A DNA stretch of 64,000 bases, from assembly GCF_002127325.2 (NCBI RefSeq), contig NC_035435.2, positions 128,503,893-128,567,892 on the forward strand, read 5' to 3'. Below are positions 1 through 11,228 of this stretch, one piece after another; position 1 is the first letter of the stretch, and the number at the start of each line of letters is the position of its first letter. The position numbers were made by a program, and so were the translations under genes. Below the pieces are notes generated by a model, which worked only from the letters and a program-made list of their open reading frames with translations, did not search any database and was not told where the DNA came from. The DNA is from Helianthus annuus. Lineage: Eukaryota > Streptophyta > Magnoliopsida > Asterales > Asteraceae.

Positions 1-179
1 AATGTATTTAAGATAAAATAGTATGAAAACGATTTGGTCGTCAGATAGACCGAACCAACAACATTATATATGTAACCTCAAAAAAGACAATTGAAAATAA
101 AATTCAATTTAAAAGGTATAAACTAAATCACACAATGAATTTTCATTTTTTTATATACCAATGAACTTTATGGGATATG

Positions 180-1390
180 AATTGATTTTTAAAATTTAAA
201 TTTGTAAAATAAAATTTTTTATAGGATTTATTATAAATTGAACATTATTTTTTTTGTTGGGGGAAGATAAAAAAAGGATCCAATTGTATATGTCGGTGGG
301 TTTTTATTTGTTTGGATGATCCAAGTCCCACCCAACACTCCCAAAACACACAGGAGACTTACTCGCTTCCCCCATACGCTTCTTTAACTCTCCCAAAACA
401 CACTAACCACTACCAAACTCAAACCCTAGAATCTCTGGATTCGGTACCTTCTTCAATACTGAGACGCGACAAAGATTACACTCAAGAAACGGTTATCAAC
501 TAACAATTATCAGAAATCTCTGCATTCGGTAACCTTTTTATAAATTGATTTCTGGTTTTTTCACAGATTTCATAGTTTTATTTGTTTAGTAATGTTAAAT
601 AATCAGAATTTAAGTGTCGGAAAACAAAATAATGATGACCGGAACTTCAATTGTTTGTGTTGATATTCATTTGAAACCCTAAAACGAAGATTTTGAATGC
701 TTGTGCTTGATTAATGCCCTGGTTTTTTAGAATTTTGCCACTGTTTGGTATTTGATGTAACATTTCTGGTTAGAATGTTTTTTAGGGTTATGCTTGATAA
801 TGGTGATGTTTTTATGCTGAATTTTCATGGTAATGTTTCTATGAACAACCTTATAATGCATACTTGAATGGTTATTAATAGAGAATGAGATTGTACAACT
901 TGAATATGTTCGCTGAATTGAATGTTTAGTGTGTTCAGCTTGGTTTGGGCATGTGTATAAGATGTTCGATGAAATGCCAATAGTTTATTTTCATTCTATC
1001 TTGGTACAGAAATACAAATACTTCTTTTTATTGATAATATCATTGTTTTTTTTGTCTAATTATGTATAGAATTATTACTGCGTTTAATTATTAAATGTGA
1101 GAATTGGTAAATTCTTTACAAAATATAGATACATGATCTTTTTTAAGTTTTCATTTTGTAAAGGTTGATTACAAACAGGGGAAATGTTCTTATCATATGT
1201 TCCTGGCTTGGTTCTCATGTTTATATGTATATATAACTTTACAAAATTTGAAGTTATTGTGTTACACTTGTCTGGCTAGCCGCTGATTTTATATGCAAGT
1301 CATGACCATCAATTGTCTAATTAAACAATTTTTTACTGATTCTCACTCTGCTTGATTATGAAAATATAACTACTTAAATTGGGTGTAGAA
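180..1390 (+). other. 5' flank, putative leader and introns of B3 gene copy 1
   Basis: No convincing coding region is seen apart from a short open stretch at 312-503, which resembles no family I know. The stretch aligns by eye with the region upstream of B3 copy 2 (from about 3270). Shared landmarks are a T/G-rich run near 245-265, a C-rich putative leader near 320-480, and a conserved block near 590-660. It is therefore the 5' part of a tandem duplication unit that probably holds promoter, leader exon and a long first intron. Bases 1-180 show nothing recognisable. The transcription start is not determined. Confidence 0.45.
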
Positions 1391-2363
1391 ATGGATTCAA
1401 CGAAGATACCTCCTTCGTTCTTAAAATTTATTGGAGAAGATATTGTGTTTTTGGTATGTTTTTCTTCTTTCGGTGGTAATGTGATATTGTTATTTGACAT
1501 TATCATCTCACATCTTTGCTATTGCTTTATGTTTTGTATTGCTTTATTAGACCATACCATCTGACTTTGCAACTAATCTGTGGGGAGATAAAGTCCCCTA
1601 TGGTAAAACAGTACAAATAAGAGATGGTGGCAGTTTGAGGTTTGTAAGGATCAGAAACAGAAATGGAGAACCTATATTTACTGACGGATGGATTATGTTG
1701 GTTAGAACAAATGCCTTGAAATTAAAATATGGAGTATTGATAACAGCCACCGGGCCATACACATTCAATGTTTCATGGTTCAAAGAATATGTCTGTCAAA
1801 ACTCTTATTTTACAACACAACAAAAAACTGTACCAGAAATGTCTATAAGTGACTTTATATTAGTTCAGTACTCGTTTTTAACAGTTGTCTAATATTTTCT
1901 AATTCTCTACTAATGATTTTTTGAATTTATTTTATAGCTTATGCCTCATACATTTTGGAAGAACTTTTATGGTAAAAACTACAAGGGTGAAATGGCAAGG
2001 GTATATATTGGAGAAAGATTTTGGAATGTCAAGTTGGAAGCATGTTCGCATTGTTGTTGTTTCAAAGATGGATGGCGTAAACTGGTTGAGGAGGTGCCTT
2101 TGGAGAACGAACCATACTTGGTTTTTACAATGCTTGATTTGAAAAGCTTTGAACTTTCTGTTTTTGATGCAGAGACTGGCACTGAAATCGTTTTCAAAAA
2201 AGATGACGTGGTAAGTACATCATGTGTTTTATTTTTACGAAATTATTTATTGTTCTTGTTATTAAACTTTTACACATTAATAGTTATGACTTTTTTTGTG
2301 AAGGGTAAAGGCAAGTGTAAGATACATGCTGAAGAGGTTTTGGTAAGAAGTGGGAAGTGGTAA
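1391..2363 (+). CDS. B3-domain DNA-binding protein (REM-like), copy 1; four exons
   Basis: Proposed exons are 1391-1453, 1551-1844, 1938-2210 and 2304-2363, all phase 0, giving about 229 residues. Exon 2 encodes a degenerate B3-like fold with the typical DGW segment (FTDGWIMLV). Exon 3 encodes a second, clearer B3 domain with GKNYKGEMARVYIGERFWNV, then FKDGWRKLVEE and YLVFTMLD. B3 proteins bind DNA in the nucleus; REM-type members often have several B3 repeats and arise in tandem clusters, as here. The start was chosen because the ATG at 1391 matches the ATG at 4452 in copy 2. The other splice sites look canonical, but the donor after exon 2 (1845-1846) reads AT where copy 2 has GT. Without that splice, translation stops at 1892. 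The gene also ends in exon 4, well before the third B3 domain present in copy 2. It may be a truncated or decaying paralogue. Confidence 0.6.
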
Positions 2364-3127
2364 AAGCTTTGGACGAAGCGTACATGAACTATGGGAACTG
2401 GTCATGTGGTTGTTATTATAAACACTATGTGGTAGTTTTTTTGGTTGGGCTTTATAGTCCTAGGTGGGTTGTTATTATAAACCCACTTATGTAAATGTAG
2501 GTTAGCATGTCAATGCGTGGTTAGTTGGTCTTTTTGGGTACAATAGCTTAACTAATTTTCATCTTTTGTGTTATGCTTAATAGTAATACACATCGTATGA
2601 TTTATTAAACCTTAGTCTTGTCATGGTGATGTCTATAATAGATGACGAATTTTGGTACATCTTCATTTTTGTCGAATTATTTTAGATATGTTTAATATTA
2701 CAAACTTGTTTCCATTCATTTGGGTTTAAAACGTCAAAAAGTTTTTTTTTTATGATTTATAACCTGATAACACTTCATGCTAAGACCCATGTTTGGCAAA
2801 CCTTACCAAGAAGGAAAAAAAACATAAATTCAATTACCTAGGACATTTAAGCGAGTCGTGTTAGGAAGTTGAACTTTTAATGGTTGTACGATCATATTAC
2901 GAATAAACTTTAATGAATAATGATATTTCCATCACTACAACTGAAATATTCTTGAACAGTTGAACACCCCAAATCAAACTACTCATGTCGCAAAACAACC
3001 TAGATTGCGAAATTTAACAGTAAGTAACGGGTTACATACCTCATAAAAGACGGTTCGTAGATAGGGTTCGAATATGTTTATTGTATTTTTCCTCTCTTTA
3101 ATCGTACACACTCATCACACATAAATT
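2364..3127 (+). other. 3' flank of B3 copy 1 and intergenic DNA
   Basis: No gene is seen. Bases 2480-2740 align by eye with the flank after copy 2 (7085-7345), which marks the right part of the duplication unit. A 50-base stretch at 2689-2739 recurs at 20379-20428 beyond the Helitron Rep/helicase region. The rest, to 3127, is AT-rich and holds nothing I recognise. Confidence 0.5.
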
Positions 3128-3260
3128 TTTTTTACTTTTACTTTTCAAATCATATGGCTAGAGCTTCACTCAACCCTATCTTGGGAAGTGGGACTGCAAG
3201 TTCCCAACATAGGGTTGAGTGAAGCTCTAGCCATATGATTTGAAAAGTAAAAGTAAAAAA
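3128..3260. repeat. near-perfect inverted repeat, 60-bp arms, 13-bp loop
   Basis: Bases 3128-3187 and 3201-3260 are reverse complements with one mismatch that I can find (3180 against 3208), around a 13-base loop at 3188-3200. The transcript of either strand would fold into a long hairpin. It lies between the two B3 copies and is absent from the matching place upstream of copy 1. It could be a foldback MITE or a young small-RNA hairpin. No flanking target duplication is clear. Confidence 0.85.
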
Positions 3261-4451
3261 GCCTAATTTTTTATATTTGCAAAAGAAAAATTTTTATATG
3301 ATTTATTATAAATTAAACACTAATTTTTTTTGGGGGGTAACATAAAAGAACAAAACCACTTTAACGTCCTTTCCACTACATGTCTTTCTTACCGTGCCGC
3401 CTTGCTAACGTGATAGTTATGGTTTGTATTAAAAAAAAATATTTGCAAAAAAAAAAAATTTCTAATTGATTTATCTTAAATTAACAATAGAAGTTTAAAA
3501 AAATTAACGGATTAATTTTTTGGCAAAAAGATTAAAAAATAGACAACACACCAAATCTCTTCATTATCTTCTTCACACATTCGCTCTCTACCTAACAAAC
3601 CTTAAACCAGACTTCTTCCAAAAAACGCGGTGGTTTCGCCTGAGGATCCGATCACTCCGCCGTTCTACATTCAAGTTCAACATCAAGTTCAACATCCGGT
3701 ATATGTTTTTTGATCTCATTTCTTGATTTTTTGAAGATTTTGTAGTTTATATGTTAAATAATCAAAATCTAAGTTTCCGAAAACAAAATCATGATAACCG
3801 GAACTTCAATCGTTTGTGTTTCAGTTTGATTTCTTGACTTGTTTGCCGATCTGAATAATGTTTACTGTATGTTTCATTTTTCATGAAACCATAAATCCAT
3901 GATAATGATCAAACACTTATCTTCCGATTACATAATATAATAGTAAATATCTTGTTGGTGGTTGTTGATTTTGTTTACTTCAAACCCTAAAACGAAGATT
4001 TTGATATATGTTCTTTCAACTCTTTAAGTTCTGTTTTATTGTGGTAATTGAAAATTCTTACGAGTGATCATTGTGAATTAGATTGCACAAACTGTATATG
4101 ATTGTTTTTACACTGTTTTCGGTCAAAAATCTACACTGTTTGTAGTTAAAACATTGCATAGATGATGTATTTGAGTTAAAATGATGGACCTTTGGGTTAA
4201 AATGGTGCTGGTGAAAGTTTGCTAATGTAAGAGGCTCTTCTTAAAGTTGTTTTCATGTTGTTTCGATGTTCATCGTTCAAGGTACTCACTCACTTTAACT
4301 GTTATTGCATTCATTAGATACCCACCGGATTTCATATGGTTTTTATATGAATGCTATGAAAATCCTTGTAAAAATTCCTTATATTCAAGTTATGCATATG
4401 CTAGTGTATTTACCTTCCTAATTGTAAGTATCTATTTCATTCTGTCCAGAT
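3261..4451 (+). other. 5' flank, leader and long intron of B3 gene copy 2
   Basis: This stretch mirrors the region upstream of copy 1: a T/G-rich run near 3320-3340, a pyrimidine-rich putative leader near 3545-3715, and a conserved block near 3765-3825. It has no ORF of its own that I trust. The open stretch at 3520-3726 has the composition of a leader. The homology shows that the duplication unit includes promoter and leader, not only the coding exons. Confidence 0.45.
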
Positions 4452-6991
4452 ATGGATTCAAGAAAAAACGCTTATTCATTCATAGCGTTTCTTGATAAAG
4501 AAGAGCCTTTTTAATGGTATTTTTTTTTTTAATTTCGTTGGACTGTTATATGAATATTTGAGGTTATCATTTGACATGTTTGCTATTGCTTTATTAGGAG
4601 ATACCAAATGATTTTGCTTATAATCTGTGGGGCGATAACATCCCATATTATAAAACAGTTGACATACGGGATAGTGAAAATTTGAGAAAGGTGCGTGTTA
4701 CGAAAAAAAATGATCGGCCAGTATTTACAGATGGATGGATCTTGTTAGTTAGACATCATCAATTGAATACAAAGATGGGATATTGATTAAGGCAGTTGGC
4801 AGTTGAAATTTGAAGTATTGTGTTTTAAAGATTTGGTATGTCAGAACTCGTATATTACAGCGGCTATTGAATCAGAACTTGGAATGTCTGTAAGTGAATT
4901 TATATTAGTTCAGTACTAATTTTAAACAAATCTTTAATTTATTGAAATTCTATAGTAATAATTTGTTGAATTTCTTTTATAGGTAATGGCAGATAAATTT
5001 TTTAATGAGTTTTACGGCAAAAATTTCAAAGGTGGAATGGCCAAGGTATATTTTGGACAAAGATTTTGGAATGTAAGACTTGAAGGAAGCTCGGAGGGTG
5101 GTTATTTCAAGGCAGGATGGAGTAAGGTGGTGGAAGAGGTCCCTCTAGACACTGACTATTTCTTGGTTTTTACCAGGCTGGATTCAATGACCTTTGATGT
5201 TTCGGTATTCAATCCTGACACCGGAACAGAAGTTTTTCTAAAAAAGGTTGAGGGGTTCTTTTAAAAGTATATATCGTAACACATTAATTAAAACTGTTTA
5301 TAATTATACTGATTTTTGTCTGAGGTTTTTTTAAAATTTCTAGTCTACTGCGGATGATGATATGATAGTTGAATCAAACTTGCCGGATGATGTGTGTGAA
5401 GATGATCGGGAAGGAAATCAAGAAGATGTAAGTATTGAAGTTGTTCATTCTTAAAGTGTTTTATATGTTTAACATTTATGTTTTATATTATTTAACTTTT
5501 ACGTATTCATGTTCTGGTAATAAACTACTACAAATCCGGTACATCATTTATTTATTCGAATTATTAATTAACTTTTACATATTCATACTTATTGTTTTTT
5601 TTTTGTGAAGATTAAAGGCAAGTACAAGGTATATGAAGCTCAGGTATTTAAAACAAAAAATGAATATCGCTCAAGTCATTTACCGTTTTATATTTATAGT
5701 AAAAGATTTATTTAAAAGTTATTACTTATTTGTGTTACCTTTGGTATAGACACAACGAAATCTTCGAAGCAGAGTTAAAAAGGTTGATGCAGCGGCAAGC
5801 ACTGGTTCTCTGGTCTTGAAAACAACAGACCTGGTAGAAAACCAAATTGTAAGTTTTTTTTTTTTTTTGACATTTACAGTTTATATTTCATAGTAACAGA
5901 TTTTTATAAAAGTTATTAATTATTTGTGTTACTTTTGGTACAGACACAACGAAATCTTCGAAGCAGGGTTAAAATGGTTGATGCAGCACCAATCACTGGT
6001 TCTCCGGTCTTGAAATCCACAGACCTGCTACAAAACCAAATTATAAGTTTTTTTGACATTTTTTATTGTTTACATAGTTCACATATCTTAATTACATAGT
6101 GGCTTTCGGTCAATATGGTTTCTGCAATAAATGGGTTTGGGTTTAAATGGTGTGGTGATTATATAGTCGCTATTTGTTTGGTTATAATATAGGCGTTATT
6201 TCTTAATAGATAAAATAGTGGTTTGTTCATTTCGTTTGGTGATATAATACATGCTTTATTTGTTTCATGATAATATAGTCATTTGTTCATTTGGTTACAT
6301 GATAATATAGGTGTTATTCGCTTCATGATAATATAGTCATTTGCTCATTGGGTTTGATGATAACTTAGGAGTTATTTGTTTCGTAATAATATAGGTGATA
6401 ATATTGTTTTGCGTGATAATATAGTCTCATGTTCCTTTTGTGATAATACTGTTTTTAGTGATAATATAGTCTCATGTTCCTTTTTTGATAATATGTTCTA
6501 ATTAATTCAATTATGTTCAGACGAAGCGCAGGAAGACAGTTCAAAAAGTTAACCCACAATCACCGGTTTTGAACTTCACAAGATTTGCGGAACACAGAAT
6601 TGTAAGATTTTATAGATTTTTTATTGTTTCCTTGTTCAAATTTTTATCCAAAGGCTATATTTACTAATGACTGGAATATGTTGTGCTTTTCAGTTGTGCT
6701 TTTCAGCGAATACCAGCAAAAGTGTCATCTGTGTTGGACCTATCTCCTGATCATCTCAAAGAAGTCAGAGTTCAAAACCTGACAGGTGAAGTCAAGAACA
6801 TCATGACCAGATCGAAAAAACATCGCAAAGGGTTCCGGTATGGATTTGTTGGATGGTCGACTTACTTGAAGGCTTGGAAGATCAAAATTGGAGCGGACCT
6901 GTTTTTTGAGTTCAACAACTCAAGTAAGCTATTGAGATTGACAAAGGTTGTGGAGAAGCATTGTGTTAAAAAGAAGAAATTGCGTGCATGA
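4452..6991 (+). pseudogene. B3-domain protein, copy 2; nine exons, three B3-like domains, disabled
   Basis: Exons by homology and splice signals: 4452-4514, 4598-4889, 4983-5246, 5344-5427, 5611-5643, 5750-5848, 5944-6042, 6521-6601 and 6707-6991. Exons 2 and 3 correspond to the two B3-like domains of copy 1; exon 3 has GKNFKGGMAKVYFGQRFWNV and FKAGWSKVVEE. Exon 9 adds a third, with YGFVGWSTYLKAW. Exons 4-8 encode an acidic then basic linker; exons 6 and 7 are tandem copies of one 33-codon unit. Damage: exon 1 runs into TAA at 4512, exon 2 has a 1-base loss near 4766 (intact in the scrap at 23868) giving an early TGA, and the donor after exon 7 is AT instead of GT. The exon 9 acceptor is preceded by a tandem 13-base duplication containing a second AG. 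Later exons keep open frames, so decay may be recent. Confidence 0.65.
6160..6495 (+). repeat. degenerate tandem repeat around gataatatag
   Basis: The intron between exons 7 and 8 of B3 copy 2 holds many diverged copies of a unit that includes tgataatatag and a T-rich spacer with tcatttgttcattt. Unit length varies, roughly 30-45 bases. Simple repeat growth within an intron is the likeliest explanation. Confidence 0.6.
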
Positions 6992-7461
6992 CTGGGAAGT
7001 GTGGTTGTGGTTGTGGTTGTTTTTATAAACAATATATGGTAGTTTCTTTTGTTGGGCTTTAGAGTCCTAGTTGGTGTAGAAAAAATTGTGGCTAAATTAG
7101 ACACGTTTTGGTTATTTTGGGTTGGGCTTTATGTAAATCAAGGTTAACAGGTAATTGCATGGTTGGTTGTTCTTTTTGGGTAGAATAGCTTGACTAATTT
7201 GGATATTATGTGTTATGCTTAATGGTAATAAACGATTGATAATTTATTAAACTTTAGTCTCGTCATGGTGTTGTGTATAATAGATGACGAATTTTTGTAC
7301 AAGTTCATTTTTGTTTCAATTCTTATAGATATGTTTGTAAACGTTTATGTGTTATACTATGAAACACTAATCAACTATAGTAACATGTGTTATGCTATGA
7401 AACAATAATATATAAAAACTATGCGTTTGATTACAAAACAAATTACATATACAAATACAAA
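6992..7461. other. 3' flank of B3 copy 2 and left edge of the Helitron
   Basis: Homology to the flank of copy 1 holds up to about 7345 and then stops abruptly. The sequence from about 7345 to 7461 contains a short diverged tandem repeat (units near 7350 and 7388) and then the stop of the Helitron helicase on the minus strand. I could not find a convincing Helitron 3' end (hairpin plus CTRR) here, so the exact left terminus is unknown. Confidence 0.5.
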
Positions 7462-9126
7462 TTACAAGTAACTAAAAACTTCTTTGTATACAACATTAGA
7501 TGTCCTATTAGTAAGGTTACCATCATTATCAAGAATTGATAATTTGAGTCCATCTCTGCTCTTGACTCTCGACAAACCAACATAAAGTTGACCATGAGAA
7601 AATACTGGATTTTTCAAATACAAACCAACTCTGGATAATGACTGGCCTTGACTTTTATTAATTGTCACAGCGAAACATAAAGCAACCGGAAACTGTCTTC
7701 TTCGAAATCTAAAAGGAACCTTCTTATCCGATGGTATTATACCAATTCTAGGAAGAAAAATTCGAGCACCAATGTTGCTTCCAGATATCACTTCTGCTTC
7801 AATAACGCGATTTCCAAGTGATATTACCTTTAAGCGAGTTCCGTTGCACATACCATTTTTTTTATCAATATTTCTGAGGAGCATGATGGTAACACCGACC
7901 TTTAGTACTATTTTGTGATTTGTAACACCGGAGATTTTAAGACCATTTAGTACGTCGGGAGAGTATAGAATTTGATCAAAACCATCATGTAGATTTTCTG
8001 TCTCACAAATACTATCGGAACTTAGGTATTCCTTGGAATCACCTGGGAACATCAGCAACAACTGAGAATTAATTTCATCAACAACTTCATTCGTCGGTGC
8101 AAGAATCGCTCTTTCTTGATAAAAGCCAGAACTTTGGTAATTTTCAAGAAGAGAAGGATAAACAAACTCTATAAGACTTGAAATAGGATCAGCGGAATCC
8201 ATGATTAAAAGATCATCGGGTATATCTATAATCGCATCACCATCATTAGATCCGCCTAGTTTCCCTTCACCCAAATCCAACAACCACTGACCAAACATTC
8301 GTATTTGCTCAACATCATGCATTCCACTTCCTGCAGTCAACCTCATGTTCTTAGTTAAAGTGGGTACTTTGCAGTGGTCCCATATGTACGAAGAAGTCAA
8401 AGAAGCATTAACAATGTCTTGTCTAGTACCACCTTGAATGACAGGAAGAGTTTGTCGGAAATCTCCACCAAATACGATTGTTTTACCTCCAAATGGACTT
8501 TGGGAATTATGAGAACCATCACATTTCAATATGTCTTTTAGAGTTCTATCCAAAGCTTCAAAACCGTGTCGGTGTACCATTGGCGTTTCGTCCCATATAA
8601 TTAATGATGTTTTTTTTAATAGATTTGCAACATCACCGTTAGGGATTATAGTACACATTGAGTCTTCATTCAGATTAATCGGAATGAGAAATCGAGAGTG
8701 AGCTGTCCTACCTCCTGTAAGAAGCAAAGATGCAATCCCACTTGAGGCAACATTTAAAACAATTTCCCCTTTTGATCTTAGAGATGCAGATAACGTTTTC
8801 CAAAGAAATGTTTTACCGGTACCTCCATAAACCGTAAACAAAAAAAACACCACCTTTATTGTCTTCAACCGCTTTCATGATATCATCATAAATAAATCTT
8901 TGTTCATCGGTTAATGAAACTAAAAGGTTCTCAAACTGCTCTTGAAGATCAATTCTATCATAATCCAGCTCTTCAGTAATCAAACGATTATTTGAAGTAG
9001 AAATCAACTCATGATCAGGATAAGGCATTGTATTAAAATTTCGTAAGCTGGAATTATTACGAATTAAAATCTTCTCAATCTCGTACAATGTGAGATTTTT
9101 AACTTCATCATCAGTGAGGCATAAAC
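7462..9126 (-). pseudogene. Helitron Rep/helicase, C-terminal Pif1-like helicase domain
   Basis: This is the SF1B helicase half of a Helitron transposase, which unwinds and displaces single-stranded DNA during rolling-circle transposition. In the 7462-8868 frame the motifs run in order: Walker A GGTGKTFLW (residues 15-23), Walker B IIWDE (90-94), FGGDFRQTLP (133-142), LTKNMRL (171-177), FAVTINKSQGQ (399-409) and LYVGLSRVKS near 430. The preceding frame, 8813-9126, holds LVSLTDEQRFIYDDIM. The two frames meet just before Walker A, where one extra base breaks the reading frame. An intron (9127-9334) with canonical GT/AG joins it to the upstream exon. The gene reads leftwards and ends at 7462. 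Confidence 0.85.
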
Positions 9127-9334
9127 CTAAAAAAAACACATTAAAGATATATTTTTTAGATTAATATAATCCAATCTATAAGAAACAAATATTTGTTAAA
9201 ATCTAAAAGGAATCATTGGATAAAATAAAACATTTTAACATGATTATATATATAAAATATATGTGAATGTGAATTATAAACATAAACATTATAAATAAAC
9301 ATAAAAATGAGTAATTGTCATAAAGTAGTTGTAC

Positions 9335-9928
9335 CTGGAGACTTTAAAATATGTCGTTGTTTATAGAGGATGCCATCTGATAATAATTCCCATGTTTTTT
9401 GCCATACACGTTCCGGCAAAGATAGAGTCTGGCACGTCAACATCGTAGCAAAGAGTGTGCGAAGATAATAACCGGAGCCTGAATGACTTGCTTCTTGGAT
9501 ATCTTCTATATATTCCATGTCATCATCTAGTAGACCGTGAGCATAACATGCTTCTCTAAATGTATTAAATTTAGGACCATTTACAGTGAGGATATCATCA
9601 AAGGATCGAGGACCTTTAAGTTTGTTTAAAAGAATCCTCAAAAAATATGCCTCACCAAGAGTAGGAGAAACAACATGAATTCTTCCAATTGCAAAACCAC
9701 CCGGTTTCCGACGTTTCCAACAACGTTCATCCTTTTTAAACACAAACTTAGTAGGGAATTCAACATAAGTAAGCTCTCGGGCAACTTCATCTCTTTGGTT
9801 ACAATCCATCCAAGCTGAAAACATTGAACAATTCATTGACGGCCGATTGAGGACTAAGTCAATATCATCGTCTTCACCGTATACAACATTTTGTTGGTTC
9901 GGAAGATGAAATGGGAGACGGATAACAG
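9335..9928 (-). pseudogene. Helitron Rep/helicase, middle exon segment
   Basis: This exon continues the Helitron transposase between the Rep and helicase domains, with features such as LPFHLPNQQNVVY, MFSAWMDCNQRDE and GEAYFLRILLNKLKGPRSFDDI that are typical of plant Helitron proteins. On its right it is cut by the LTR retrotransposon at 9934. The frame resumes at 16946: the codons for HP and AVIRLP rejoin exactly when the insert and one copy of the 5-base target duplication (ctggg at 9929-9933 and 16941-16945) are removed. Confidence 0.85.
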
Positions 9929-9933
9929 CTGGG

Positions 9934-11109
9934 TGACGGGTGGTCCATTGGACAACCCTTAAGCATGTTAAAAGACGAAATAATCCGTCATTTAATCGTG
10001 TAATTATCTTGAATTAGATAACTACGGTGCTTATGTTTCAGGTGCGGTTCAGGAGCTAAAAGACAGATTAAATGCAGCTTTGGAGGCCTTGGTGATGAAC
10101 GGGTCGAGCGTGGAACAAGAGACAAAACAAAGAAGACAAGTCAGCTCACCACCGTAAATTACGGTCCTACCGTAATTTACGGTGGACCTGGATTTTATCT
10201 TTTCCTCCACCGTAACACAGACTATTTACACCGTAATACATTTAAGTCCACCGTAAATTACGGTGGAGCCGTAATTTACGGTGGCAACTGCGATCCAAAG
10301 TGTAACTGCCCTCATTAAGTCAGTTTTTGGGTGTCTTTTCATTATTCCTCATCATTGGACGGTTTTGGATCATCTTGGGGGCGAATTTTGGCTGCTTACT
10401 TGGGTTTTGAACAATTCGTATCATCCGGTTTGTATTTTGAATTCGTATGAACATTAGTTTGATTATGATGATGATTCACCAAGCCATGTCCGGCTAAACT
10501 CTTCGGTGATCATCTTAGGTGAATGTTTCTTGAACTTTTGTGTGTTTAATTTCTGAATTTCTAGAATGATAACTTGCGTTGCTTGAATATCATGGTGCAT
10601 GTTTGATTGCTTGTAGCTTGTTAATCGATATTGCAAATTCTAGTCTTAATCGTACGTTCTTGGTGCCGTTGGCAACCGAGATATCACGGGAAGGGTTAGG
10701 GTTGGTTATTGATTAATTGTTCATCGGGAAACAACCTCGCGTTTATGTAATCCGAGTACTTTGTCCCCTTTTATCACTTCAATCATCTATACACGAGTTA
10801 TGTCTATGTAACTCTTTCTAGTTGGAATTACACACAACTGTTTAAAGAAACTGAAACCTAAGGTGATGATTGTTCTCTCCTAATCTGTTTTACAACCAAC
10901 ATTTGATTTGAATTAGTTTTTAATTTAGTTTTCTAAAACAACAATCCAAACTCTTGAATTTTAATTTCTGCAATTTAGTTTAATATTAGTTTAAGTACAA
11001 AGCTATACAATCGACACACCTTCCACATACTCCCTGAGTTCGATACCCTTTTACCACTATCTATAGTTGTTTTGGGGATTAAATTTGCGTGACCCACGAC
11101 ATCACGTCA
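9934..11109 (+). repeat. 5' LTR of element 1
   Basis: It starts with TGACGGGTGG and ends with CGTCA. A cluster of palindromes built on accgtaatttacggt lies at about 10148-10290. No classical TATA box is obvious just after the cluster. It is matched base for base in length by 15524-16699. Confidence 0.9.
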
Positions 11110-11114
11110 AATTT

Positions 11115-11132
11115 TGGCGCCGTTGCCGGGGA
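11115..11132 (+). promoter_or_regulatory. primer-binding site, tRNA-Asp type
   Basis: The 18 bases tggcgccgttgccgggga start five bases after the LTR. They match the complement of the 3' end of plant tRNA-Asp(GTC) as I know it. This would prime minus-strand DNA synthesis and fixes the element's orientation as +. Confidence 0.8.
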
Positions 11133-11228
11133 GTAGTGCGCAACGTGTGTTATTTTTGTTCTTGCTTTGAGTTTGTTATTTTTCTGGTTTACGTGAGGTG
11201 TGTTTAGTGTGCAGGTATTTACAGGTGC

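Noticed and set aside
312..503. 63-codon open frame upstream of B3 copy 1 as a possible small gene or uORF
   Set aside because: The corresponding region of copy 2 does not preserve the frame, so a coding role is not supported.
10148..10290. Clustered accgtaatttacggt repeats as a possible CRISPR or origin array
   Set aside because: Spacing is irregular, the copies lie in both LTRs and the context is a plant retrotransposon.
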